Assembly: GCF_011927625.1 (NCBI RefSeq)
Contig: NZ_JAATIZ010000002.1
Span: 124,001 to 188,000 of the forward strand
Length of the DNA stretch: 64,000 nt
Reading direction: 5' to 3'
Source: Paenalcaligenes hominis
Lineage (GTDB): Bacteria; Pseudomonadota; Gammaproteobacteria; Burkholderiales; Burkholderiaceae_B
The notes beneath the pieces are model-generated. The model did not search any database and was not told the origin of the DNA. It saw only the letters and a program-made list of their open reading frames with translations. Shown here one piece after another: positions 26,220-35,652 of the stretch (the first letter of the stretch is position 1; each line of letters begins with the position of its first letter). The position numbers and the translations under genes were made by a program.

Positions 26220-27112
26220 GCTACGGATTCGGTTTGGAGACTGTGTAGACGCTGTACCAACTGCTCTAAACCGGCTTCATCCATACCAATAAAAACCAGT
26301 TGGGTTTGACTAACAGGACGTGCGCTGGGGGTAATCACGCATTGGGTTTTAGTCCACTGCACCACCCAGCCTCGGCCTGCCTCAGTATGCAGCATGCCTT
26401 TAGCTCGATACAGCACCTCAGTAAAGGCCTCTAATACAGCACGTACGTCTTCCACAGCAAGCACCTGATTGGACTCAAAGCTTACACTGTGCCACCCCTT
26501 GGTAGGTGTTGTCACCGGACGAGGCGGTGACGCGACGACAGGGGCAGGAGGCACGGTGGCGGCATAGTCATAACGCAGTTGGGCTACGCTTTGATTCACT
26601 AGCTGCTCTAAGCACGTTGGCAGGGATTGCTCTGGCGTTAAACGGTTAAAAACCAGATGAGTCGCACTCAAAATTTGTTGTGCCCATACCGTATTCACTC
26701 GGGGATCTGTCGCATGCAAAGCGGCTAACGAGACATCCACAAAGCAGCGCACTTCGTTTAACTCAAAACGCTGTGCTACGCGTATCATGTCTGCCACACG
26801 CGCTGCATTGGCGACCCCACTAAGTTCCATAAACAGTGCCGTTGGCGGTGGGTCCATCCGCCCTATTTCTGCTAGCTTTTCTGCCATACTGGCACCTAAA
26901 GTGCAGCAAACACAGCCATTGTTTAACCGAATCACGTCGTCATCTTGATACGCAATTAAGCTAGCATCAATATTGATACGCCCAAAGTCGTTAACCAGCA
27001 CGATACTACGTGCTGGAATATCCGTTTGCAGCAATTGATTCAGATACGTTGTTTTACCCGAGCCTAAAAAGCCCGTGAGTAAAGTGGTGGCAATGGGCTT
27101 AATGCTTGGCAT
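26216..27112 (-). CDS. COG0523 (CobW/ZNG1-type) metallochaperone GTPase
   Basis: This protein of about 298 residues is a G3E GTPase. Walker A is GFLGSGKTTYLN, the metal-binding CxCC motif is GCVCCTLG, and the base-recognition region follows SATHLVFNRL. The C-terminal CobW_C domain covers about 200-298. COG0523 proteins deliver zinc or other metals to client enzymes. The frame runs to 27133, but the ATG at 27112 is preferred; it overlaps the amidohydrolase stop by 14 bases. It is the last gene of an operon with an amidohydrolase and a GltS-family symporter. The obvious inference is that the amidohydrolase is its client. Confidence 0.88.
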   Translation of the reverse strand: MPSIKPIATTLLTGFLGSGKTTYLNQLLQTDIPARSIVLVNDFGRINIDASLIAYQDDDVIRLNNGCVCCTLGASMAEKLAEIGRMDPPPTALFMELSGVANAARVADMIRVAQRFELNEVRCFVDVSLAALHATDPRVNTVWAQQILSATHLVFNRLTPEQSLPTCLEQLVNQSVAQLRYDYAATVPPAPVVASPPRPVTTPTKGWHSVSFESNQVLAVEDVRAVLEAFTEVLYRAKGMLHTEAGRGWVVQWTKTQCVITPSARPVSQTQLVFIGMDEAGLEQLVQRLHSLQTESVA

Positions 27113-28730
27113 GAGTATGCACCTCACCCCCAAGCACCGTCGCTAGCACCTCAACGTCAAGCAGTTCATCCGTATCGATCGCATACAAATCGCGGTCTAA
27201 TGCCACCATATCCGCAAATTTTCCGACCTCTAGGCTGCCTACTTGATCATCCATGTGTAAGGTATAGGCGGCACCTAGTGTCATCAGCTCCAGTGCCTCG
27301 GGTATCGTTAAGGCTTCATGCTCGCCCAATACATGACCGCTAGCGGTTTTACGTGCTACCGCGCACCACATGGAAAACAACGGCCCCAAAGGTGTTACTG
27401 GCGCATCACAATGCATGGCAATGGGTACACCTAGTTGACGTGCTGAGCGCAAGGGCTGCATGCGTCGAGAGCGAGTGTAACCCAACGTTTTTTCTCGGTG
27501 TATATCACCCCAGTAATAAATATGGTTCACAAACATATTTAAGCAAACGCCTAGTTTAGCTGCACGACGCATTTGCGCCTGACTAATAAACTGGCAATGC
27601 TGCAGGGTATGGCGATGATCGGCCCTATACCACAGTGATTGTGCCTCTTCAATGGCATCTAACATAAGCTCTACGGCTTCATCACCATTGGTATGAATGT
27701 GCATTTGCAGACCGGCTTGATGGTAATCCAAGACAATTTGCTTGAGGGTTTCGGGTGGCGCATTCCAAATGCCATTTTCATGGCCGTTATGGTAACCCGG
27801 CCACAGCATGCGTGCAGAAAAACCCTGAATAGAGCCATCGGTCATGACTTTAACTAAGCCAAAATGCAACTTGGCATTGCTTAGTTCTTGGCAAGCCACA
27901 ATCCGCTCGATACCTTGATGGTTTTGCCAATCGAGTGCCCCCATAGCAGGCACCAACCGCACCGGATACTGAGGCTGTTGGCTGCTTTCTACCAGCGCAG
28001 CCACGCCCTGATCTGATAATGGGTTGTAGAGATCAGTAATCGTGGTGATGCCAGTACGCTGCGCCGCTTTAGCATAGTTTTGTAAGGTAGCAAGACTGGC
28101 TACCTCCTCGAAAACGCTACGCCCCAATGCCTCAAATACCGCATGCATGGCTGCCATTTCACGCAACTCACCATTTGGTTGCCCTTGGGCATCACGCATT
28201 ACCCCCTCTAAATCATGCGTTTCAGCCAAGCGTGTTTGGGCCAGCATGGCGCTGTTTACCGTCATTAAATGCAAGTTGGCATGGAAAATGACGACCGGGC
28301 GATCACTTACCACCGCGTCAATCACTTGCTTATCCAGTCGCTCACCCTCAAAATAAACCGGATCAAACCCCCACGCTACAAGAGGCTCACCGGGGGCTAG
28401 AGTTTGAGCCGCCTCAGCTAAGCGTTTTTGAATGTCTGCTAGACTGGTATTCCCTGGACGTAATTCACCTTGAGGGGTATGGCGCGGGAAATAGCCTAGG
28501 TACACGTAATTCCACATTGCCCCCTCTAGCGCATGACTATGCCCTTCAACAAACCCTGGGTACAAATACGCGTTTTCAAAACGGGTATCTAACACATACT
28601 CACCCACATCAGCAATATCCTCTAGGGACCCCACTGCCAATACCTTGCCGTCCTTAACAGCCACATGCGTTGCACTAGGCAAAGACGGGTCTAAGGTAAT
28701 AATGCGTTTAGCAGAAAAAATGGTGATCAC
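27099..28730 (-). CDS. Amidohydrolase family 3 (YtcJ-like) metal-dependent hydrolase
   Basis: This 543-residue cytoplasmic enzyme has the N-terminal beta-sandwich (IFSAKRIITLDPSLPSATHVAV), the first metal pair in GHSHALEG, the barrel strand MTDGSIQGFSARMLWPGY, LQMHIHTNGDEAVELMLDAI with two further His, HCQFIS, and the catalytic Asp strand AMHCDAPVTPLGPLFSMW. The C-terminus restores the small sandwich (GSLEVGKFADMVALDRD) and ends in a His-rich HTHAKH tail. The family hydrolyses amides or esters of many kinds; the substrate is not known. It overlaps the symporter gene by four bases and the GTPase gene by 14. Confidence 0.87.
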   Translation of the reverse strand: MITIFSAKRIITLDPSLPSATHVAVKDGKVLAVGSLEDIADVGEYVLDTRFENAYLYPGFVEGHSHALEGAMWNYVYLGYFPRHTPQGELRPGNTSLADIQKRLAEAAQTLAPGEPLVAWGFDPVYFEGERLDKQVIDAVVSDRPVVIFHANLHLMTVNSAMLAQTRLAETHDLEGVMRDAQGQPNGELREMAAMHAVFEALGRSVFEEVASLATLQNYAKAAQRTGITTITDLYNPLSDQGVAALVESSQQPQYPVRLVPAMGALDWQNHQGIERIVACQELSNAKLHFGLVKVMTDGSIQGFSARMLWPGYHNGHENGIWNAPPETLKQIVLDYHQAGLQMHIHTNGDEAVELMLDAIEEAQSLWYRADHRHTLQHCQFISQAQMRRAAKLGVCLNMFVNHIYYWGDIHREKTLGYTRSRRMQPLRSARQLGVPIAMHCDAPVTPLGPLFSMWCAVARKTASGHVLGEHEALTIPEALELMTLGAAYTLHMDDQVGSLEVGKFADMVALDRDLYAIDTDELLDVEVLATVLGGEVHTHAKH

Positions 28731-30136
28731 AACTTACCTCCTAATACAGCACGCCCACTACCACGCACGCTGCTTTTTTTCATCATTAACAAAGGAATGA
28801 GTACCAAGGGAATAACTGCTGTTGCAGCAAAAGCCATTAAATAAGTGCTTGGGCTGAGTGAGGGAGCAATGGGCGTCACAATAAAAAGGATTGGCGTATT
28901 GACTACCACAATAGCAAGGTTAAAGAACGCTAGCTCTTTAGCCACCGATGTACTGAAATCAGCATCTAATAAGCGCAGCAGTAATAAACCCGTGCCCGTT
29001 GACCCCGTACAGCATCCAAAAGACGTGAGGGCTCGCTCTGGGCCTAGTTTGCCACTCCAGTTACCCACGTACCAACATAAGAAAAAGGTGGCGGCCGTTA
29101 CAGCGATAGTCACCAATAAAATTGGCACAATTAACGCATAAAGCACAGAGAAAGAAATACTCATAATTGTGCCTACCACCATGAAATCCACTGAAGCCCC
29201 TGTTAAACGTTTCAAGCTTTCATCATCAACGAAATGGCCCCATTTTTTGTAGTCAATAATCCAACGCATCAGCACACAAATGCCTAAACCGTGGACAAAA
29301 AACATATTGTGACTAAACAGTACGCTTAGACTAATGCCTAAAGGCTCTTTGCCTGCCACAACCCCTTGCATGACCACTAGCCAAAAGTGCGTCAACATAT
29401 AGGCCAAGCCAAGCAATCCTATATGCCAGGCTAAACTATCCATGTTTGCACTATGAGTGACTAAGCGTGTTTCTGTTTTCCCTGCACCATTATGAAAATA
29501 GCCCAGCAAAAACTCATCATCAATGGCGGATTTTTTATTTAAATTTTTACCGCTACGAATGACGCGGCGTGCCGCAGGCACACCAACCAGAAAGGCCACT
29601 AAAAACCCTAGCGAAGCGTAAATCAGACCCACCTGTGTGGCATTAACTAAACCATAATCGTTTTCCCAAATGCCACCAAAAGTCAGTGCTTGCCCGGGGC
29701 CTTGAGTAAAACCATGGGTAATTAATGCGCCTAATAGCGGCCCAATTTGACTACCCCTTACGGAGTCATAGGCATAAATAATGCCATACCCAATTAACGC
29801 TTGTAGGCCAAGACTTGCAGTCCAAATTAAGGTTAACCATAGCCCACCTTTGACAATGCTATCCCCAGCTAATTTCTTGTCTTTGCTGCTACCGGTTAAG
29901 CATAAAGACATAAAGCTCAGAGTAAAAAAATGAAAAGTTAACGCGTTAAAATCATTAGGACCGTAACCAGGCAGTAAATCAAAGCTTAATAAAACAAAAC
30001 CAATACTACCGCCTAAAATACTTGCTGGCACCAAGGAGTTCTGTAAAAAGGGGATTTGACGTCTGATCACGCCCCCCAACACTAACATAAGGGCCATCAG
30101 GGCAAATGCAATTACCCCCTGAAACGTACCATCCAT
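28727..30136 (-). CDS. GltS-family sodium/glutamate-type symporter
   Basis: This 469-residue inner-membrane protein has about eleven hydrophobic segments and resembles the GltS/ESS family. The inverted-repeat organisation shows as LVPASILGGSIGFVLL with THGFTQGPGQALTFG in the first half and FGCCTGSTGTGLLLLRLLDADF in the second. The frame is open to 30187, but the ATG at 30136 has AAGGAG five bases upstream. GltS imports glutamate with Na+. Because this gene overlaps an amidohydrolase gene by four bases, the true substrate may be an acylated or amidated amino acid; this is inference. Confidence 0.83.
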   Translation of the reverse strand: MDGTFQGVIAFALMALMLVLGGVIRRQIPFLQNSLVPASILGGSIGFVLLSFDLLPGYGPNDFNALTFHFFTLSFMSLCLTGSSKDKKLAGDSIVKGGLWLTLIWTASLGLQALIGYGIIYAYDSVRGSQIGPLLGALITHGFTQGPGQALTFGGIWENDYGLVNATQVGLIYASLGFLVAFLVGVPAARRVIRSGKNLNKKSAIDDEFLLGYFHNGAGKTETRLVTHSANMDSLAWHIGLLGLAYMLTHFWLVVMQGVVAGKEPLGISLSVLFSHNMFFVHGLGICVLMRWIIDYKKWGHFVDDESLKRLTGASVDFMVVGTIMSISFSVLYALIVPILLVTIAVTAATFFLCWYVGNWSGKLGPERALTSFGCCTGSTGTGLLLLRLLDADFSTSVAKELAFFNLAIVVVNTPILFIVTPIAPSLSPSTYLMAFAATAVIPLVLIPLLMMKKSSVRGSGRAVLGGKL

Positions 30137-30240
30137 ACCCACTCCTTTATGAGACAAAGCGTTCTGATTAATACAAAATATCAGCAAGCCTTAATAGTGC
30201 CTCTCTAGATAAAAGAGCAGAATAGGCATATACCCCTAAT

Positions 30241-30268
30241 AAATCTCATTTTTTGAAACATTAGATTT
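30241..30268. repeat. AT-rich inverted repeat upstream of the GltS-family gene
   Basis: Arms AAATCTCAT and ATTAGATTT pair at eight of nine positions around a 10-base loop. It sits about 105-130 bases upstream of the symporter start, next to the secA terminator. It could be an operator; no family is recognised. Confidence 0.35.
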
Positions 30269-30270
30269 CA

Positions 30271-30305
30271 CAAAAAAACCGCCAACGGTTTCCCGTGGCG
30301 GTTTT
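30271..30305. terminator. Terminator after secA
   Basis: The stem AACCGCCA / TGGCGGTT, extended by ACGG / CCG, has seven T on the minus strand and four on the plus strand. It lies 20 bases past the secA stop. Confidence 0.85.
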
Positions 30306-30324
30306 GGCTAAAAAAGAGCGAAAT

Positions 30325-33051
30325 TTAGCTGAGCTTACCGTGGCAATGCTTGTATTTTTTTCCACTACCACATGGGCAATCGTCGTTACGCCCTACCCGT
30401 GATGTGTCTGCCGCTAAGGGAGCAGCATTGGCGGGGGCGGCTTGGTCAGCGGCTACGGCTTCGTCGTAATCGGCCGCATGAACGCGCACATTTTCTAGCT
30501 CGACAGCAGGCGGCGGAGCGGCCTCGGTAGGTGCTTGGATTTGCACAGTCAGCAAAGTGCGGACCACTTCGTCACGGATACGGTCGAGAAGCTCGGCAAA
30601 TAGCTCGAAGGCCTCGCGTTTGTACTCTTGTTTGGGGTCTTTTTGCGCATAGCCACGCAAATGGATCCCTTGACGTAAGTGATCAAGCGCCTGCAGATGG
30701 GCTCGCCACTGCGTATCAATAGACTGCAGCATGATGGCGCGCTCGAAACTTCCCCATTGTTCCAGCCCTACTAAAGCGATTTTTTCATCAAGAGCCACTT
30801 TAGAGGCGTCGACCACGCGGTCTAATAGATCTTCTTCGGAGAGCTGCGTTTCTTTTTCAACCATTCCCACCACATCTACCTCTAGGTGGAATTGGCTGGC
30901 TAGAGCAGCTTGGAGACCAGAGATATCCCATTGTTCTTCCATGCTTTCCTCGGGCACATACTGATGGAAGAAATCAGTCAGGGAGGCCTCGCGCATGTAA
31001 GCGATATTAGCGCTGATATCGGTCGACTCAAGCACCTCGTTACGCTGTGCGTAAATGACTTTACGTTGATCGTTAGCTACGTCATCAAACTGCAGCAGTT
31101 GCTTGCGGATATCAAAGTTACGGGCTTCGACTTTACGCTGAGCGGACTCGATAGAACGCGTTACCATGCGAGCCTCGATAGGCTCGCCTTCGGGTAGACG
31201 CAAACGCTCCATAATATTGCGTACGCGATCCCCCGCAAAAATACGCATTAATGAGTCATCTAGGGACAAATAAAAGCGTGAGGAACCTGGGTCACCTTGA
31301 CGCCCTGCGCGACCACGTAGCTGGTTATCAATACGACGCGATTCATGACGCTCGGTACCAATAATACGCAAGCCACCTGCGGCCTTAACCTGCTCGTTAA
31401 CTGGACGCCATTCCGCACGGATGGCTTCGATTTGTGCGGTTTTTTGTTCTGGGCTGAGGCTGTCGTCATCTTGAATGGCCGTTACGAAGCGTTCAATAGA
31501 ACCACCCAACACAATGTCGGTACCCCGACCGGCCATGTTGGTGGCAATGGTTACGCTACCCGGCTTGCCGGCATCGGCCACAATTTGAGCCTCACGTTCG
31601 TGTTGTTTAGCATTTAACACCTCGTGTGGCAGACCCTCGGCCTGTAATAAGCCAGCTAAGAGCTCTGAGTTTTCAATGCTGGTTGTACCCACTAAAACGG
31701 GCTGACCACGCTCGTGACAGTCTTTGATATCGGCCAAAATAGCCGCATATTTTTCTTTATCGGTTTTAAAGACTTGGTCGTTTTGATCAACACGTACCAT
31801 AGGACGGTTGGTCGGGATAATGACGGTCTCTAGGCTGTAGATTTCTTGGAACTCGAAGGCTTCTGTATCTGCCGTACCGGTCATACCGCCCAACTTTTCG
31901 TACATACGGAAATAGTTTTGGAAGGTAATAGAAGCCATGGTTTGGTTTTCGCTTTGAATTGTCACCCCTTCTTTGGCCTCGACGGCTTGGTGTAAGCCCT
32001 CGGACCAACGGCGTCCTGACATCAAACGACCGGTGAATTCGTCCACAATGACGATTTCATCATTCTGTACTACATAGTGCTGATCGCGGAAAAAGAGGTT
32101 ATGCGCACGCAATGCCACCATGATATGGTGCATGAGCGAAATATGGCGAGGCTCGTAGAGGGATTCGCCAGCGGGCAATAACCCCATTTCCGTTAAGATT
32201 TTTTCCGCTTTTTCGTGTCCTGCTTCGGACATGTGAATTTGCTGGGCTTTCTCATCGACCCAGTAGTCGCCCTCGGGCTCGGGCTCTTGGGGTTTGGGTT
32301 CCTGTTGCATGCGAGTAAGCATAGGAGGAACCACGTTGATGGCCTGATATAAGGCCGTATTATCATCCGCTTGACCCGAAATAATCAGAGGCGTGCGTGC
32401 CTCGTCAATAAGGATGGAGTCAACCTCATCCACAATCGCAAAATGCAAACCACGCTGACGGCGCTCGTTTGCATGGTATTCCATGTTATCGCGTAGGTAG
32501 TCAAAACCAAATTCGTTGTTGGTACCGTAGGTGATATCGGCCTGATAGGCGGCTTTCTTTTCCTCGTTAGATTGGTTAGGTACCACCACGCCTACGCTAA
32601 GGCCGAGAAAATTGTAGAGCTTGCCCATGGCCTCTGCATCGCGACGTGCCAAGTAGTCGTTGACCGTGACTACATGAACCCCTTTGCTGGTTAGAGCATT
32701 TAAGTACACAGCCAAAGTGGCCATTAAGGTTTTTCCTTCACCCGTACGCATCTCTGCAATCTTGCCATTGTGCAATGCAATAGAACCCAGCAACTGCACG
32801 TCAAAGTGACGCATGTTATAGACACGCTTTGACCCCTCGCGCACCACAGCAAAGGCCTCAGGCAACAAAGAATTTAACGACTTACCTTCGGCTAAGCGCT
32901 GACGAAACTCAGCCGTTTTTGCCCGCAGCTCGTCGTCGCTTAGGGCCTCGAAGGTGGGTTCAAGCGCGTTGATCTGTGCAACCTGCTTGCGGTACTGTTT
33001 AAGCAGCCTATCGTTGCGGCTACCGAAAAGCTTTCTGAGCAAAGAAACCAT
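30325..33051 (-). CDS. secA: Preprotein translocase motor ATPase SecA
   Basis: This 908-residue motor drives secretory proteins through SecYEG. Walker A is MRTGEGKT, the DEAD-like motif is [17 protein letters not shown], and the second RecA fold has [14 protein letters not shown] and [13 protein letters not shown]. The preprotein cross-linking and helical scaffold regions follow. The C-terminus has the zinc-binding SecB-contact tail [14 protein letters not shown]. Length is close to E. coli SecA (901). A promoter is visible upstream, and there is no sign of a SecM-like arrest peptide. The upstream gene is an M23 peptidase on the same strand. Confidence 0.98.
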   Translation of the reverse strand: MVSLLRKLFGSRNDRLLKQYRKQVAQINALEPTFEALSDDELRAKTAEFRQRLAEGKSLNSLLPEAFAVVREGSKRVYNMRHFDVQLLGSIALHNGKIAEMRTGEGKTLMATLAVYLNALTSKGVHVVTVNDYLARRDAEAMGKLYNFLGLSVGVVVPNQSNEEKKAAYQADITYGTNNEFGFDYLRDNMEYHANERRQRGLHFAIVDEVDSILIDEARTPLIISGQADDNTALYQAINVVPPMLTRMQQEPKPQEPEPEGDYWVDEKAQQIHMSEAGHEKAEKILTEMGLLPAGESLYEPRHISLMHHIMVALRAHNLFFRDQHYVVQNDEIVIVDEFTGRLMSGRRWSEGLHQAVEAKEGVTIQSENQTMASITFQNYFRMYEKLGGMTGTADTEAFEFQEIYSLETVIIPTNRPMVRVDQNDQVFKTDKEKYAAILADIKDCHERGQPVLVGTTSIENSELLAGLLQAEGLPHEVLNAKQHEREAQIVADAGKPGSVTIATNMAGRGTDIVLGGSIERFVTAIQDDDSLSPEQKTAQIEAIRAEWRPVNEQVKAAGGLRIIGTERHESRRIDNQLRGRAGRQGDPGSSRFYLSLDDSLMRIFAGDRVRNIMERLRLPEGEPIEARMVTRSIESAQRKVEARNFDIRKQLLQFDDVANDQRKVIYAQRNEVLESTDISANIAYMREASLTDFFHQYVPEESMEEQWDISGLQAALASQFHLEVDVVGMVEKETQLSEEDLLDRVVDASKVALDEKIALVGLEQWGSFERAIMLQSIDTQWRAHLQALDHLRQGIHLRGYAQKDPKQEYKREAFELFAELLDRIRDEVVRTLLTVQIQAPTEAAPPPAVELENVRVHAADYDEAVAADQAAPANAAPLAADTSRVGRNDDCPCGSGKKYKHCHGKLS

Positions 33052-33078
33052 TCTTGTATCGTATTGGTAAGATTCACA

Positions 33079-33096
33079 GCATGTAATACTACATGC
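33079..33096 (-). repeat. Inverted repeat in the secA leader
   Basis: The perfect 7-bp inverted repeat GCATGTA / TACATGC has a 4-base loop. It lies between the secA promoter and its start codon, in the 5' untranslated region. Confidence 0.5.
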
Positions 33097-33110
33097 CTAC
33101 TCCCATTCCT

Positions 33111-33138
33111 ATTATTCGGGTTAAGGGAAAACTGGCAA
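33111..33138 (-). promoter_or_regulatory. Probable sigma70 promoter of secA
   Basis: On the minus strand a -35 TTGCCA (33133-33138) and a -10 AATAAT (33111-33116) are 16 bases apart, about 60 bases before the secA ATG. Confidence 0.6.
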
Positions 33139-33177
33139 CATAACAATACAGTTTAACGCAGCTAGATGCCAAAAAGA

Positions 33178-34074
33178 CTATTTTGTCGTACTGGATTGAA
33201 CCAATAGCGTATCAGAATACTCTTTAGGTAGAAATAAAATAGGGTCTAAAGGCTGATCTTCAAGACGCACCTCAAAATGCAAATGGGCTCCGGTGACTTG
33301 CCCAGTTGCCCCGACTCGAGCAATAAGCTGTCCTTTTTCGACCACATCGCCCAACCGCACTAAAATAGACGAGGCATGAGCATAGCGCGTTATTAAGCCA
33401 TCGCCATGAGCAATTTCTACCATCTTGCCATAACCACTACGATAACGCGCCTCTGTCACTATACCACCAGAGGCCGCTACAATAGGGGTACCAACCGGAG
33501 CAGAAAAATCCATGCCTTCGTGTAAGGTATGGCGCCCTGTGATGGGGTGACGACGCCACCCATAACCGGAGCTAACATAACTGCGATCCACAGGATGCAT
33601 CGCTGGAAAGCGTGCTTGGTTACCTAAGCGTTGGCTAAGCACACTATCTAGCATAGTCAGCCAATCTTGGCGTTCAGAGAGACTATAATATAAGGTGTCG
33701 AGTTCTCGGCCTAGATCTTGGGCGCTGCTGAGCTTTGGAGCCGGGTCTTGCCACTCCATCTGCTGCAAAAGTTCTGGATCGGTGTATTGCACACCTGCAT
33801 GCTCAGCAATACGCCGCCCTAAACTTTCCATTTCAATGACCTTGGCTTGAAGGTCGCCTAAACGTTGGGCTAACTGCTGTACACTTTGTTGGACGTACAA
33901 CGCATCGCGCTCTTGGGCTTGATTTAATATCACTACCTGACTAGGGTCTAGCTGCTTTGTACCTATTTTTGATTGTACTAAAGCGCCCGCTACGGCGGAG
34001 ACGCTAATCCCTAAACCAATGGCTAATGCCCGCAGCGCTTTTAAGCGTAGCCGCGAATTCTTTAACTTATTCAA
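33178..34074 (-). CDS. M23 family peptidase (LytM domain)
   Basis: This 298-residue envelope protein has an N-terminal membrane anchor or uncleaved signal (about residues 14-32, ALAIGLGISVSAVAGALV), a coiled-coil region (about 50-100) and a C-terminal LytM domain with HEGMDFSAPVGTPI and HLHFE. The zinc ligands of an active M23 endopeptidase (His and Asp in the first motif, His-x-His in the second) appear intact, so it may cut peptidoglycan cross-links. The start is TTG at 34074, with AAGGA nine bases upstream; no better ATG exists. It is only 14 bases from the divergent dciA start. Confidence 0.87.
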   Translation of the reverse strand: MNKLKNSRLRLKALRALAIGLGISVSAVAGALVQSKIGTKQLDPSQVVILNQAQERDALYVQQSVQQLAQRLGDLQAKVIEMESLGRRIAEHAGVQYTDPELLQQMEWQDPAPKLSSAQDLGRELDTLYYSLSERQDWLTMLDSVLSQRLGNQARFPAMHPVDRSYVSSGYGWRRHPITGRHTLHEGMDFSAPVGTPIVAASGGIVTEARYRSGYGKMVEIAHGDGLITRYAHASSILVRLGDVVEKGQLIARVGATGQVTGAHLHFEVRLEDQPLDPILFLPKEYSDTLLVQSSTTK

Positions 34075-34088
34075 ACAATTTAATCCTT

Positions 34089-34571
34089 ATGTCTAGGGCT
34101 TTTTTTAAACGCTTCAGTACTCGCTCTAGTGAACCAGCCAGCCCTATTGCTGGTTGGCTGAAGCAAGATCCTAAACAGATCCTGTCTACAGCACAAAGCT
34201 ATTTAGAGTTAGAGCAATATATTCATAGCCAACTTCCAACTGCCATGCGCAGCTGCCGAGTGGCTCATATAGATAGACAAACTGTGACCCTAGCAGTTCC
34301 CAGCGCTGCACATGCCACTAAATTAAGGCAAATGCTGCCCACGTTAATTGCTAAGCTAAACCAATCTGCATGGAAGTGTAATCAAGTCCACCTTCAAATC
34401 CAATCCGTACTTTTTACTGGGGTAGAACCCGTAGGACACGTACGTCAAGGGGGAGCAGGTATTGATAGTAGCGGGCTTGCTGCTTTTGAGCAGCTTAACC
34501 AATCGTTAGAAGAAGGTCCTTTGGCACAAGCGGTAGAGCGCTTGTTACGTAGACATAAGCATAAAGGCTGA
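34089..34571 (+). CDS. dciA: DciA family protein (DUF721, replicative helicase operator)
   Basis: This 160-residue protein matches the DUF721/DciA family in layout: a short basic N-terminus (SRAFFKRFSTRSSE), a conserved KH-like alpha/beta core (TVTLAVPSAAHATKLRQMLPTLIAKLN) and a flexible tail ending in ERLLRRHKHKG. DciA helps load the replicative helicase DnaB in bacteria without DnaC. The frame is open to 34026, but that would run into the divergent M23 gene. The ATG at 34089 is chosen, although no strong Shine-Dalgarno is seen. Position between the secA/M23 block and lpxC is typical for betaproteobacteria. Confidence 0.75.
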   Translation: MSRAFFKRFSTRSSEPASPIAGWLKQDPKQILSTAQSYLELEQYIHSQLPTAMRSCRVAHIDRQTVTLAVPSAAHATKLRQMLPTLIAKLNQSAWKCNQVHLQIQSVLFTGVEPVGHVRQGGAGIDSSGLAAFEQLNQSLEEGPLAQAVERLLRRHKHKG

Positions 34572-34589
34572 GCCTTGGCACCAGCCTTT
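34563..34589. terminator. Possible terminator between converging dciA and lpxC
   Basis: An 8-bp stem AAAGGCTG / CAGCCTTT with an 11-base loop overlaps the dciA stop. Only a short T-run is present on either strand, so it is weak. Confidence 0.4.
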
Positions 34590-34601
34590 CACCATGCTTG
34601 A

Positions 34602-35528
34602 TTAATAAGCGTGTTTCCATTCGCGCACATACGGCACGGAGGCCGGCGCTTCTTCGGTGTAGGTAACAAGTTCCCAACTGTCAGACGCTGCCAACAACGC
34701 ACGAGCTAATTGGTTGTTCAAACCATGACCTGACTTACACGCGACATAACGTGCTACTAAAGGATGACCAATTAGGTATAAATCACCAATGGCATCTAAG
34801 ATTTTGTGTTTTACAAACTCGTCCTCGTAACGCAAGCCATCAGCATTGAGAACACGAAACTCGTCCATCACAATGGCATTATCCAAACTGCCACCCCGTG
34901 CTAGACCTGCAGCACGCATGGCCTCGACCTCGCTAGCAAAACCAAAAGTACGCGCTCTGGCTACGGTTTTGACGTAGGAGTCTTTTGCAAAATCGACCTC
35001 GGCAAAGTTTGCTGTGGCATCAATGGCAGGGTGCTGGAAATCAATGGAAAACTGTAAGCAATAGCCGTCGTAGGGCTCGAGTCGGGCCCACTTGACCTGA
35101 TCGCCTTCGCCCTCTCGGACCTCGATGGGTTTTAAAACACGTAAAAACTGCTTGGCTACGGACTGTTCCTGGAGGCCAGCTGAACGCAGTAAATACACAA
35201 ACGTTCCGGCACTGCCGTCCATAATGGGAACTTCTTCGGCAGAAATATCTATGTGTAAATTATCAATACCTAGGCCAGCTAAGGCAGACATCAAGTGCTC
35301 TACGGTAGAAACACGGACACCGTCTTTTTGTAAGACAGAGGCCATGGTTGTCCCCCCTACATACTGTGCTTGGGCAGGGATGGTCACCACCGGATCGAGG
35401 TCAGTACGATGAAACACAATACCTGTGTTTGGCTCGGCTGGACGCAAAGTAATTTCTACTAAACGACCCGAATGCAAGCCGATTCCTTTAGTGCTGACAA
35501 CGGTAGATAAGGTGCGCTGACGTAACAT
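34602..35528 (-). CDS. lpxC: UDP-3-O-acyl-N-acetylglucosamine deacetylase LpxC
   Basis: This 308-residue zinc deacetylase catalyses the committed step of lipid A synthesis in the cytoplasm. The start [19 protein letters not shown] is the family signature. The zinc ligands are His in [11 protein letters not shown] and His and Asp in [17 protein letters not shown]; the latter is followed by the catalytic His in the next turn (GHPL). It has a good -10 box of its own upstream (TATAAT) and is separated from ftsZ by two hairpins, so it can be expressed apart from the dcw cluster. Confidence 0.97.
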   Translation of the reverse strand: MLRQRTLSTVVSTKGIGLHSGRLVEITLRPAEPNTGIVFHRTDLDPVVTIPAQAQYVGGTTMASVLQKDGVRVSTVEHLMSALAGLGIDNLHIDISAEEVPIMDGSAGTFVYLLRSAGLQEQSVAKQFLRVLKPIEVREGEGDQVKWARLEPYDGYCLQFSIDFQHPAIDATANFAEVDFAKDSYVKTVARARTFGFASEVEAMRAAGLARGGSLDNAIVMDEFRVLNADGLRYEDEFVKHKILDAIGDLYLIGHPLVARYVACKSGHGLNNQLARALLAASDSWELVTYTEEAPASVPYVREWKHAY

Positions 35529-35560
35529 AGATAATGAAAATAAAGACTATAACACCCGTT

Positions 35561-35566
35561 ATTATA
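35561..35566 (-). promoter_or_regulatory. Candidate -10 box of an lpxC promoter
   Basis: A consensus TATAAT on the minus strand lies 33 bases before the lpxC ATG. No clear -35 hexamer accompanies it. Confidence 0.45.
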
Positions 35567-35593
35567 AAACATACTAGACGAACTGGCTCAGAG

Positions 35594-35622
35594 GGTCAGT
35601 TAGATAATGTATCTAACTGACC
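35594..35622. terminator. Perfect 12-bp hairpin between ftsZ and lpxC (no T-run)
   Basis: The arms GGTCAGTTAGAT and ATCTAACTGACC are perfectly complementary around a 5-base loop. No T-run follows on either strand. It could be a rho-independent-like pause, a processing site or a protein-binding palindrome. Confidence 0.55.
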
Positions 35623-35631
35623 TGCGAGAGC

Positions 35632-35652
35632 TCACCTATCGGGGTTAGGTGA
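35632..35652 (-). repeat. Second hairpin directly after the ftsZ stop
   Basis: The arms TCACCTA and TAGGTGA pair perfectly around a 7-base loop and abut the ftsZ stop codon. With the hairpin at 35594-35622 it forms a tandem pair. Confidence 0.5.
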
